Origin: Novosphingobium sp. BW1
GTDB lineage: Bacteria > Pseudomonadota > Alphaproteobacteria > Sphingomonadales > Sphingomonadaceae
NCBI RefSeq assembly: GCF_008107685.1
Contig: NZ_VIRF01000078.1
Coordinates: forward strand, 62,001 to 126,000
DNA: 64,000 nt
Direction of reading: 5' to 3'
The position numbers and the translations under genes are program-made. The notes beneath the pieces are model-generated. The model did not search any database. It worked only from the letters and a program-made list of their open reading frames with translations, and was not told where the DNA came from. Position 1 is the stretch's first letter. Each line of letters opens with the position of its first letter. Shown here piece after piece: positions 39,134-47,194 of this stretch.

Positions 39134-40150
39134 ATGTCTGCATCCGATATTACCGCTCGTCTGCCGCTTCCCACACGCCCCTCGGTCGTCGTGACCCGTC
39201 GGCTCGCCCCTGCGGTCGAAGAGCGCATGCGCGAATTGTTCGATGCCGATCTCAACACGCCTGACACCCCCCTCTCCCGAGATGAACTGCGCGCGGCGAT
39301 GGCCCATTGCCATGTCCTCGTTCCCACGGTGACCGACACGATCGACCGGGATCTAATCGAATCGGCCGGACCGAACCTTGGCATGATTGCCAATTTCGGA
39401 GCAGGAACAGAGCATATCGACCTCGCAGCAGCGCGGGCGCGGGGCATTCTCGTCACAAACACCCCGGGTGTGTTCACCGATGACACCTCAGACCTTACAT
39501 TGGCACTGCTCATACTGACCATGCGGCGCTTCAAGGCCGGCATGCAGACCCTGCAAAACGGTGCCTGGGAAGGCTGGGGACCAACCAGCATGCTGGGCCA
39601 TAGCCTGTCGCGCAAGACGCTGGGCATCGTGGGCATGGGACGGATCGGGCAGGCCGTCGCCCACCGTGCGCGGGCCTTTGGCATGAACATCGTCTACCAC
39701 AATCGTCACCGCCTGCCCGAAGCGCTCGAGAACATGCTTTCGGCTTCCTTCGAGCCCGAGATAGAACGGCTGTTCGCCACGTCCGATGCCGTGAGCCTCC
39801 ATTGCCCGTTGACCGCTGCGACGCATCACCTTGTCGACGCTGCACAGATCGCGGGCATGAAGAGCACCGCCTGCATAATCAATACCGGCCGGGGCGGCCT
39901 GATCGACGAAGACGCCCTTGCCGAAGCGCTGGAACAGGAGCGGATCGCGGGTGCCGGGCTGGACGTCTTCGCACACGAGCCGGAGGTAAGCCCGCGACTT
40001 CTCGCAGCGCCCAATCTTGTTGCCCTGCCCCACCTTGGCAGCGCGACCTTTGAAGGGCGAGAGACCGCTGGTCACAAGATCATCGCCAATATCCGCTTCT
40101 GGGTCGATGGCCACCGCCCGCCCGACCAGGTCCTACCCGAGATCGACTGA
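39134..40150 (+). CDS. D-2-hydroxyacid dehydrogenase (glyoxylate/hydroxypyruvate reductase-like)
   Basis: A 338-residue NAD(P)-dependent dehydrogenase. The Rossmann loop is LGIVGMGRIGQAVAHRARAFGM near residue 163. The substrate and catalytic residues are in INTGRGGLIDEDAL (Arg), DVFAHEPEV (Glu) and LPHLGSATFEGR (His). The arginine-histidine-glutamate triad makes it catalytically complete. Substrate is inferred as glyoxylate or hydroxypyruvate by resemblance and is not certain. Confidence 0.9.
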   Translation: MSASDITARLPLPTRPSVVVTRRLAPAVEERMRELFDADLNTPDTPLSRDELRAAMAHCHVLVPTVTDTIDRDLIESAGPNLGMIANFGAGTEHIDLAAARARGILVTNTPGVFTDDTSDLTLALLILTMRRFKAGMQTLQNGAWEGWGPTSMLGHSLSRKTLGIVGMGRIGQAVAHRARAFGMNIVYHNRHRLPEALENMLSASFEPEIERLFATSDAVSLHCPLTAATHHLVDAAQIAGMKSTACIINTGRGGLIDEDALAEALEQERIAGAGLDVFAHEPEVSPRLLAAPNLVALPHLGSATFEGRETAGHKIIANIRFWVDGHRPPDQVLPEID

Positions 40151-40235
40151 CGTCGGCGTGATCGATGTGCGCTTGGCGTTAACCATTCCCATGCTCTAAG
40201 TGACGCCTTAAATGGTGTTGCCACGAGATAGAGGC

Positions 40236-41564
40236 ATGAACGGGATGGGGCGCGCAGACAAACAGATCGGAAAGGCCGGGCACCGCCTCGCCATTTTGGG
40301 CTTGAGCGTCTTCCTTGCCACCATTTCCCGACCCGCCTTTGCCCAGAGCGGAGCGCTCGATCTCGCCGATACGGGCGATACGGCCTGGACCCTGGCCGCG
40401 AGCGTACTCGCACTTGCCGCGACGCTTCCCGGCTTTTTACTCTTCGCTTGCGGTCAGGCGCGCGGGCGTAACCAGGTCACAACTTTGTACCAGGGCACGG
40501 GCGCGGTACTCGCCAGCGCGCTTGCCTGGGCGGTCGCGGGCTACACGCTTGCCTTCGGCCATGAAACAGAGGGTTGGCTTGGCGCCGGAAACGCATGGAT
40601 GCTACGTGAATTTGGCAATCTGCGCGCAGCTTCAAGCATCCCCGAGAGTGGCTTTGCGCTCTTTCAGACAACCTCGACACTTCTGCCAGTCGCGACCCTG
40701 GTCGCGTTCCGATCCGGCCGCATAAACACCGGCTGGTTCATGCTCTTTGCCCCGCTGTGGTCCCTGGTCGCCTACGCTCCGCTGGCCCACGCAATCTGGG
40801 GAGGTGGCTGGATCTCGAAGAGATTTGCCCCGATTGACTGGAACGGGGGCATCGTGATCGGCGTAGCCGCCGGAGTGAGCGGACTCGTCCTCGCGCTCAT
40901 GAGTGCGGAGCGCGAACCAGCCCCCTCCCCGCTATCGCCACTGGGCCTTCTGCTTGTTCTTCTCGGAGCCGCACTTTTCCTCGTCGGACGTATCGCGGCG
41001 AGTGGTGGGCAGGCGTTTACCGGCAACGACGATGCCGCCGCAGCCATGCTGGCAACGATGCTGGGTGCCGCGGCAGGGGCTATGACGTGGCTGCTTCTGG
41101 GACTTGCCACGAAGCGCCCGCCGGGGCCGCTTTCCCTCGCTCGCGGCATTCTTTGTGGCCTCGCCTGCATTGCGCCTGCGGCGGGCTACGTATCGCCCGG
41201 CGGTGCCCTCGTAATCGGCATGATCGGTACAGCGGTGAGCTACGGTCTTGCCAGGGCACTGCAAGCCCGGACCCGCCTGGGGGATGCTGGCGTGCTCGCC
41301 AGCGTGTTTGCAGGGGGCGGAGCGTGCGGCAGCCTGCTCGCGGTGCCGTTCATCCAGCCTGCGCTGGGTGGCACAGGACACCCCTCCGGCACCAGCGCGA
41401 TGGATCAGCTGATCGGACAGGCCGGGACACTCGCAATAGCCACGGTCTGGATTGCAGGGACCACGCTCATTCTGGCGACCATGGTTTCCCTCGTTCGACC
41501 GATGCGCCCATCGCAGGAGCGCATCGACCAAGGTCTCGACATCGCCACGACAGACGGATTCTAA
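40236..41564 (+). CDS. Ammonium-transporter (Amt) family protein lacking both pore histidines
   Basis: About 442 residues: an export-type N-terminus (signal-like helix ending AFAQ near residue 37) then about 11 TM helices. Amt landmarks are ALAWAVAGYTLAFG near residue 103 and PLWSLVAYAPLAHAIWGGGW near 173-192. The DWNGG motif follows near 201 (Asp201 corresponds to the conserved Asp160 of E. coli AmtB). The twin pore histidines are replaced: the first position is Gly209 (I-V-I-G-V) and the second Phe358 (S-V-F-A-G-G-G). No glnK is adjacent. It may be a sensor, a different channel or a degenerate paralogue. The start is uncertain (40212, 40236 or 40245). Confidence 0.82.
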   Translation: MNGMGRADKQIGKAGHRLAILGLSVFLATISRPAFAQSGALDLADTGDTAWTLAASVLALAATLPGFLLFACGQARGRNQVTTLYQGTGAVLASALAWAVAGYTLAFGHETEGWLGAGNAWMLREFGNLRAASSIPESGFALFQTTSTLLPVATLVAFRSGRINTGWFMLFAPLWSLVAYAPLAHAIWGGGWISKRFAPIDWNGGIVIGVAAGVSGLVLALMSAEREPAPSPLSPLGLLLVLLGAALFLVGRIAASGGQAFTGNDDAAAAMLATMLGAAAGAMTWLLLGLATKRPPGPLSLARGILCGLACIAPAAGYVSPGGALVIGMIGTAVSYGLARALQARTRLGDAGVLASVFAGGGACGSLLAVPFIQPALGGTGHPSGTSAMDQLIGQAGTLAIATVWIAGTTLILATMVSLVRPMRPSQERIDQGLDIATTDGF

Positions 41565-41572
41565 AAAATAAA

Positions 41573-41606
41573 AGCCCTGCAAGATCAGAATCTTGCAGGG
41601 CTTTCT
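41573..41606. terminator. Strong hairpin terminator between convergent genes
   Basis: A perfect 13 bp inverted repeat, AGCCCTGCAAGAT / ATCTTGCAGGGCT, with a CAGA loop. An A-rich stretch lies on its left and TTTCTT on its right. It is placed 9 bp after the Amt-like gene and 20 bp before the end of the convergent oxygenase gene, and can serve both. Confidence 0.9.
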
Positions 41607-41625
41607 TGCCAATTTCTGCAGCCGA

Positions 41626-43032
41626 TCAGTCGCCGGTCAGGATGCGATCCACCAGTTCTTTCACACTCGGTGTGAAGCCGTTCGAGTAGAAGGGATCCTG
41701 CTTGAAGTTGTAGGCAGCATGACCCGCGAACATCAAATTCTCTTCCACCGGTCCGCCGTGGGCAATGTCCTGAAGCGTCTTCTGGATGCAGAAACTGCGC
41801 GGATCGGCCAGGCGGCCGGTCGTATAATCGTCATGGTCCTTCCACGACGAGAAACCGCAGTGCGAGAGGCAGCCCATGCAGTCAGCCTGATCCTTGCGGA
41901 TTTCGTCGCGCTCGTCCGGAGCCACGAAAACGATGGTGTCGTCAGGCGTCCGCAGGCCGTCGGTGAACCCTTGCTGCGCCCAGGCACGCGCCCGTTCGAG
42001 ATCCTTGGGGGTGACCCAGAAATTCTTGCCCTTCACGCCGACGTCGAGACGCACGGTGTGCTCACCCGCCTCGACCTTCGAGTAGGGGATCTGGCGCTCC
42101 GAACGCGCTTCGAGCAGACGCAGAAACGGATTGCGCACGGCCGAAGAGTAGAAGCCGGTCGGCGAGAAACGGTGCAACAGCACATCACCAGGTTCGAGGT
42201 CGCGCAGTGCGTCCTTCCAGGCCTGCGGGATCGGGCTTTCCGTGGTCAGCAGCGGGCGCGTGCCATACTGGAAGGCAATGCTGCCCAGCTCGGCGTTGTC
42301 GATCCAGTTTTCCCAGTCGCGCAGATACCATACACCGCCCGCCATCACGATTGGCACGTCGTCCGAAATGCCTTCCTTGCGCATCACGTCGCGCAGCGCC
42401 TTCACGCGCGGATAGGGATCTTCCGGCTTGAGCGGATCTTCCGCGTTCGAAAGTCCGTTGTGACCGCCTGCGAGCCAAGGATCTTCATACACTACCGCTG
42501 CCATCAGGTCCGCGACCTTGTGGTACGCCCGCTTCCAAAGCGCGCGGAAGGCACGGCCTGAACTGACGATAGGGAGATAGTTGACGTTGTAGTGTGCCGC
42601 GATCTCGGACAGGCGATAAGGCATGCCCGCCCCGCAGGTCACGCCGGTCACAAGACCGGGAGTCTTTTCGAGGATACCTTCGAGCACCTGCTGCGCACCG
42701 CCCATTTCCCAAAGGACGTTGATATTGATCGCGCCTTGGCCGTTGGAAATCTCGTACGCCCGCTGGACCTGCTCGACGCCGCCATCAATGGCATAGCGGA
42801 TCAGTTCCTCGTGGCGCTCTTTGCGGGTCAGTGCATTGTAGACCTGTGGAACGATCTTGCCGTCGGCGTCGTAGCTGTCGGCGTTGACAGCACTGACCGT
42901 GCCGATGCCACCCGCTGCCGCCCAGGCACCCGAACTCATATGGTTGGTGGCCGAGACGCCTTTACCGCCTTCAATCAGCGGCCAGACTTCACGTCCACCA
43001 TAGTTAATCGGCTTTAAACCCTTGAAACCCAT
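41626..43032 (-). CDS. Nitronate monooxygenase-like FMN protein
   Basis: A 468-residue protein of the nitronate monooxygenase (2-nitropropane dioxygenase) superfamily. Barrel landmarks are SGAWAAAGGIGTVSAV, VTGVTCGAGMPYRLSEIA, the GGHNG motif after PWLA, PIVMAGGVWYLRDWENW and GSIAFQYGTRPLLT. Compared with the classical enzyme of about 350 residues it has a C-terminal extension of about 120 residues. That extension contains a small cysteine cluster (DCMGCLSHCGFSSW near residue 388) that could bind metal or Fe-S. Substrate unknown. Confidence 0.85.
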   Translation of the reverse strand: MGFKGLKPINYGGREVWPLIEGGKGVSATNHMSSGAWAAAGGIGTVSAVNADSYDADGKIVPQVYNALTRKERHEELIRYAIDGGVEQVQRAYEISNGQGAININVLWEMGGAQQVLEGILEKTPGLVTGVTCGAGMPYRLSEIAAHYNVNYLPIVSSGRAFRALWKRAYHKVADLMAAVVYEDPWLAGGHNGLSNAEDPLKPEDPYPRVKALRDVMRKEGISDDVPIVMAGGVWYLRDWENWIDNAELGSIAFQYGTRPLLTTESPIPQAWKDALRDLEPGDVLLHRFSPTGFYSSAVRNPFLRLLEARSERQIPYSKVEAGEHTVRLDVGVKGKNFWVTPKDLERARAWAQQGFTDGLRTPDDTIVFVAPDERDEIRKDQADCMGCLSHCGFSSWKDHDDYTTGRLADPRSFCIQKTLQDIAHGGPVEENLMFAGHAAYNFKQDPFYSNGFTPSVKELVDRILTGD

Positions 43033-43138
43033 CGTAATTCTTATCTTTCCCCCTCGGCGTCAAACTCCGACTTAAGAAGTCGGTGTAACCATTCAACGCC
43101 CGTGAATGGAATTTTCCTACCTGAACCCTGATACAGAG

Positions 43139-43891
43139 CTATTCCGTGTCCGCCTCACTGGACATACGGCACGGCACGATCGCTTCCGGTCCCGGTCGTC
43201 CTCCGGAAGCTTCGAACTGCGCGTAGTAGCCCTGGAGCTCAGGCTTACGGACAAATTGGCTCAAACGGAAGCCTACCGCTGCAAATTCGCAGAAGAGAAG
43301 TTCCGGCGGCATGCCATGTTCACCTGTCGAGCGATCGACATCCACGACGATGACCTTGCCCCCTTCACGCAACGCCGGTCGCAGGCGCCAAAGGAAGGCA
43401 TATGGCTCGCTAACCTCGTGGTACATGTGAACCAAGAAGATGCGGTCGAAACTGTTTTCCGGCAAGCGTGCATCGTCGGGTGTCCCCAACTTGATGGAGA
43501 CATTCTCCAACCTTTCACGCTCCACGCGAAGGCCCAGCTTCTGGATGACTTCGGGGTCGATATCGCCGGCCAGCACTCGCCCGGTCGAACCGACCCGCTG
43601 CGCCAGACGCACCGTGTAGTAGCCATCGCCTGCACCGATGTCGGCAACCGTCATGCCCTTGGAAATCCGGGCAAGGTCCATCACGACCTTTGCTTCGTTG
43701 ACGCTGTCGCGCTGGACTTCGTTGGAAAAGGCCGTCGAGCCCCCCGGAGAGATCGGGCGGTCCGGCACCGGAAAGTCGCGCGAAGTGGCCGGACGATCCG
43801 GATCGGCCTCGCTCTGTGTGCAGGCCGCCAGGGCCGAAGCTGCGCACAGCAGCAATCCAGATGAGATCAGCCTGGCCTTCTGAGACCGCAT
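43139..43891 (-). CDS. Class I SAM-dependent methyltransferase with lipoprotein signal
   Basis: About 250 residues from ATG 43891. A lipoprotein-type signal (LLLCAASALAAC) precedes a Rossmann methyltransferase domain: motif I VADIGAGDGYYTVRLAQRV, an acidic residue at the end of strand 2 (AGDIDPE), DRIFLVHMYHEV and GGKVIVVDVDRS. An upstream in-frame ATG at 43927 would put twelve extra residues before the signal. Related lipoprotein methyltransferases are widespread in sphingomonads with unknown substrates. Export of a SAM-dependent enzyme is puzzling because SAM is cytoplasmic. Confidence 0.85.
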   Translation of the reverse strand: MRSQKARLISSGLLLCAASALAACTQSEADPDRPATSRDFPVPDRPISPGGSTAFSNEVQRDSVNEAKVVMDLARISKGMTVADIGAGDGYYTVRLAQRVGSTGRVLAGDIDPEVIQKLGLRVERERLENVSIKLGTPDDARLPENSFDRIFLVHMYHEVSEPYAFLWRLRPALREGGKVIVVDVDRSTGEHGMPPELLFCEFAAVGFRLSQFVRKPELQGYYAQFEASGGRPGPEAIVPCRMSSEADTE

Positions 43892-44034
43892 CAGGCGAGG
43901 CCAGAACTTACGCGAGGAACGCAGCATTGCGCTGGTGTACCGCGTTCGCTTCGGCTTGGCAAAGCCCTGAAAGGGGGCCGACCTTCCGGCCCTCCCCGCA
44001 TCTCGCACTGACACCGCTTTCTCGCGCGTCGATC

Positions 44035-45162
44035 TCAGTCGACGTCTTCGATTTCGACCTTCTCGCCGGTCACGCGCTGCGAAAGCGCGGCGGCCATGAA
44101 GGGGTCGAGTTCGCCATCGAGAACATCGTCCGGCGCCGTCGAGACGACGCCGGTGCGCAAATCCTTGACCTGCTGGTAAGGCTGCAGAACGTAAGAGCGG
44201 ATCTGGTGGCCCCAGCCAATGTCGCTCTTGCTCGCGTGCTCGGCACTGGCGGCTTCCTCGCGCTTGCGCATTTCTTCCTCGAATAGACGCGACTTGAGCA
44301 TGCCCATCGCGATTTCGCGGTTCTTGTGCTGCGAACGGTCGATCTGGCTCGCCACCACGATGCCCGAGGGCTGGTGGGTGATGCGCACGGCCGAATCCGT
44401 CGTGTTGACGTGCTGCCCGCCCGCGCCCGAAGCGCGGTAGGTGTCGATCTTGAGGTCGGCCGGATTAATGTCGATCTCGAAGGTGTCGTCAATCACCGGG
44501 TAGACCCAGACCGAAGAGAAGCTGGTGTGGCGGCGCGCCGAACTGTCATAGGGGCTGATGCGTACGAGGCGGTGGACGCCGCTCTCGGTTTTGGCCCAGC
44601 CGTACGCGTTTTCGCCCTTGAGCAGAAGCGTGCAGCTCTTGATGCCCGCCGCTTCGCCTGCGTGGTATTCGACCAGCTCGACCTTGAACCCCTTGCGCTC
44701 ACCCCATCGGGTATACATGCGCTGGAGCATCTGCGCCCAGTCCTGGCTCTCGGTCCCGCCGGCACCGGCATGGACTTCGAGATAGGTATCGTTGGCATCA
44801 GCCTCACCCGAGAGCAGCGCCTGGATCTTGTCGCGATCGGCACGCGCGGCCAGTTCGGACAGGGTAGAAAGACCTTCGGCGATGGTTTCGTCATCACCTT
44901 CCATCTCCCCAAGTTCCACGAACTCGACTGCATCGTTCATCTCGGCGGTGATCTCGTTGACCGCACCGATCGAAGCCTCGAGGCGGCGACGCTCACGCAT
45001 GACTGCCTCGGCTTCCTTGGGGTTGTCCCAGAGCGTGGGATCCTCGACACGCGCGTTCAGCTCATCGAATCGCCGCAGCGCGCGCTCCCAATCGAGCGAC
45101 TTGCGCACGAGAGCGAGCGCTTTTTCGATACGGTCAATGTGGGCCTGCCCCTCGGCACGCAT
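44035..45162 (-). CDS. prfB: Peptide chain release factor 2
   Basis: A 375-residue RF2 that reads UGA and UAA stops. The GGQ motif is in SGAGGQHVNTTDSAVR, and the EVHAGAGGTESQDWA segment opens the core domain. ATG at 45162 begins the helical domain MRAEGQAHIDRIEKAL. No in-frame UGA or frameshift site is seen near codon 25, so the autoregulatory programmed frameshift of E. coli prfB is absent, as usual in alphaproteobacteria. Confidence 0.95.
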   Translation of the reverse strand: MRAEGQAHIDRIEKALALVRKSLDWERALRRFDELNARVEDPTLWDNPKEAEAVMRERRRLEASIGAVNEITAEMNDAVEFVELGEMEGDDETIAEGLSTLSELAARADRDKIQALLSGEADANDTYLEVHAGAGGTESQDWAQMLQRMYTRWGERKGFKVELVEYHAGEAAGIKSCTLLLKGENAYGWAKTESGVHRLVRISPYDSSARRHTSFSSVWVYPVIDDTFEIDINPADLKIDTYRASGAGGQHVNTTDSAVRITHQPSGIVVASQIDRSQHKNREIAMGMLKSRLFEEEMRKREEAASAEHASKSDIGWGHQIRSYVLQPYQQVKDLRTGVVSTAPDDVLDGELDPFMAAALSQRVTGEKVEIEDVD

Positions 45163-45335
45163 GGCGCGATACTCCAAATCAGATTGTGCACGCGCCCTAG
45201 CGGGCGCCACGCGGAATGCAAAGCCGCCCGCGACGAGACGAGCCGGAAAGGCAGCCCCATATCCGCGGACAGGCGCAGTGTTCAAGCCCCTCGCCCATAA
45301 ATCATCGCGGCGAGACAGGCATGTGTCGCTTGTGA

Positions 45336-45875
45336 TTAGCGGGCGAGCTTCTTCACCGCCGCCATCGTCAGCTTGACGTGGTCGCGGTAGTCACTGTCCG
45401 AATGCACCATGACGACCTTGCCATCCTGCCCGATCACGTAGCTGACGCGCTGGGTCAAGCCATCGGGAAGCCCGTCGACCTTGAGGGCGACGTCGTAGTC
45501 CTTGATGACCTTGGGCGGGGCGATGGCGACGGCAAACTTATCGCGGCATTCCTCGGTAGAGAATTTCTTGAGCGTCGGGAGGTCATCCCCCGATAGGCCC
45601 ACGACCGTCGCGCCCAATCTGGCGAATTCGGGGGTCGCCTCGGCGAAGGCGTGGGCCTCCAGCGTGCACCCTTGCGTGAACGCCTTGGGGTAGAAGTACA
45701 AGACCACCGGCCCCTTGCGCAGCGCTGCAGAGAGATCGAAAGTCGTCTCCTTTCCCGCCTTCGCACCCTTGGTCACGAACGCTGGCGCCTTCGCCCCGAC
45801 AGGAAGAGCGGCGTGCGCCGACATGGAGAATACGGAAAGCCCGAAAGCGGCGAGCGGGAGGATCATTTTGCGCAT
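45336..45875 (-). CDS. Exported peroxiredoxin (AhpC/TSA, BCP-like)
   Basis: A 179-residue protein with a signal peptide (cleavage after about residue 22, AHA) and a thioredoxin-fold peroxiredoxin domain. The peroxidatic Cys70 is in FYPKAFTQGC. The usual PrxQ partner five residues later is missing (His instead); Cys110 (STEEC) may act as the resolving cysteine or the enzyme may be 1-Cys. It probably detoxifies peroxide in the periplasm. Start 45875 or the in-frame ATG at 45866. Confidence 0.88.
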   Translation of the reverse strand: MRKMILPLAAFGLSVFSMSAHAALPVGAKAPAFVTKGAKAGKETTFDLSAALRKGPVVLYFYPKAFTQGCTLEAHAFAEATPEFARLGATVVGLSGDDLPTLKKFSTEECRDKFAVAIAPPKVIKDYDVALKVDGLPDGLTQRVSYVIGQDGKVVMVHSDSDYRDHVKLTMAAVKKLAR

Positions 45876-45946
45876 GAGGCCACTCTGGCGCGTGGGCGCG
45901 CCACTGTCCAGCCTGTACGGCAGGGACTGCCCTACCTCAAAGAGAA

Positions 45947-46095
45947 ACCGCCCCGTTCATCTTCGCACGTGGGCGAGGTGAACGGGGCGGTGGGGCGACC
46001 CTCGGAGTTTTCCCGTGCCGAACAGGAGAGAGTGAGAGAGGCCCGGCACGAGGCTGTTTGTAGTTTTAGCGCGGTCTTGGAGGATGCGACCGCGC
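45947..46095. ncRNA. Cluster of three hairpins; possible small RNA or structured leader
   Basis: The 390 bp gap between the peroxiredoxin and lyase genes holds no gene but three strong inverted repeats. They are ACCGCCCCGTTCA with its perfect complement (45947-45959 / 45979-45991), CGTGCCG / CGGCACG (46014-46020 / 46044-46050) and GCGCGGTC / GACCGCGC (46069-46076 / 46088-46095). Read on the minus strand, the last hairpin is followed by TTTCTCTTT, like a terminator, and the other two loops are C/U-rich (CCTCC and repeated CTCTCT). An sRNA with anti-Shine-Dalgarno loops is therefore plausible. On the plus strand it could instead be the 5' leader of the lyase gene. Strand and function are unproven. 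Confidence 0.45.
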
Positions 46096-46267
46096 TTGCC
46101 ATTCTTACTAGCCGCTATTGGAAACGATTGCACTAGCACTTTAGGCGAAGATTGGATCTGGCGCGGACCTTCTGCCCTTCGCCCTGCGCGCAAAGATGCC
46201 GCGTGCGGCCGCTTGACCCGCACGCACACGCACCCCAAGGACGAGGCCGATACAAGGAGAGCCACCG

Positions 46268-47146
46268 ATGTCTGCAAACGCCCCGATCCGTCCGCGCCGC
46301 AGCGCCCTCTACCTGCCGGCCTCGAACGCCAGGGCCATCGCCAAGGCGCGCACCTTGCCCTGCGACGTGGTCGTGCTCGACCTTGAGGATGCCGTGGCGC
46401 CCGAAGCCAAGGCAGATGCCCGCGAGGCTGCGCTTGCGGCGCTTGAGGAAGGTGGCTTTGGTGCCCGCGAGGTTGCCGTGCGCATCAACGGGATCGACAC
46501 CGAATGGGGCGTGGACGATCTTGCCGCGCTTTCCGGATCGAAGGCGGACGCGGTCCTCGTTCCCAAGGTTTCCACACCGCTCGACATCGGCCGCTACGAG
46601 GAAGCGCTTGAGACGGCGCCAGAGGCAATGCAGCTGTGGGCGATGATCGAGACCTGCAGTGCGGTTCTCAACCTGGAACCGCTTGCGGCCATGGCCGAGA
46701 CCACGCGCCTCTCGCTCTGGATCATGGGCACCAATGACCTTGCCAAGGAAATGCGCGCCCGCCTGACGCGCGAGCGTACGCCGTTCCAGCCCTTCATGGC
46801 GCAGGCGGTGGCGGCCGCGCGGCTCCACGGCCTCACCATTCTTGACGGTGTGTGCAACGAATTCCGCGACCTCGAGGTATTCGAAGCCGAGGCACGCCAG
46901 GGCCTCGACTTCGGCTTCGACGGGAAGAGCCTGATTCACCCCGCGCAAGTCGAGCTCTGCAACACCGTGTTCAGCCCGAGCGCCGAGGAACTGGCCTGGG
47001 CCGAAGCGGTCATCGCGGCTTTCGATCTTCCCGAAAACGCCGGTAAGGGCGCCATCCGCGTGGAGGGGAAGATGACTGAACTGCTCCACCTCGAACAGGC
47101 CCGTCAGCTTCTGGCTGTGGCGCAACACATCGCCACTAGGGGCTAA
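46268..47146 (+). CDS. CitE-like CoA ester lyase (HpcH/HpaI aldolase family)
   Basis: A 292-residue barrel enzyme of the CitE/malyl-CoA lyase group. Conserved segments are SALYLPASNARAIAKA, VVVLDLEDAVAPEAK (metal-binding acidic residue), VRINGIDTEWGVDDL, MGTNDLA and DFGFDGKSLIHPAQV. The substrate is probably a 3-hydroxy CoA ester such as citramalyl-, malyl- or methylmalyl-CoA. No citrate lyase alpha or gamma genes are adjacent, arguing against a true citrate lyase subunit. AAGGAGA just upstream is a strong ribosome-binding site. Confidence 0.88.
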   Translation: MSANAPIRPRRSALYLPASNARAIAKARTLPCDVVVLDLEDAVAPEAKADAREAALAALEEGGFGAREVAVRINGIDTEWGVDDLAALSGSKADAVLVPKVSTPLDIGRYEEALETAPEAMQLWAMIETCSAVLNLEPLAAMAETTRLSLWIMGTNDLAKEMRARLTRERTPFQPFMAQAVAAARLHGLTILDGVCNEFRDLEVFEAEARQGLDFGFDGKSLIHPAQVELCNTVFSPSAEELAWAEAVIAAFDLPENAGKGAIRVEGKMTELLHLEQARQLLAVAQHIATRG

Positions 47147-47194
47147 TTGCGGGTCGATCGCAGCGGATGCAGAGACGCTGCGATCGGCTTCACC

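Noticed and set aside
44035-45162. Programmed +1 frameshift in prfB
   Set aside because: The frame is continuous from the start codon with no internal UGA near codon 25.
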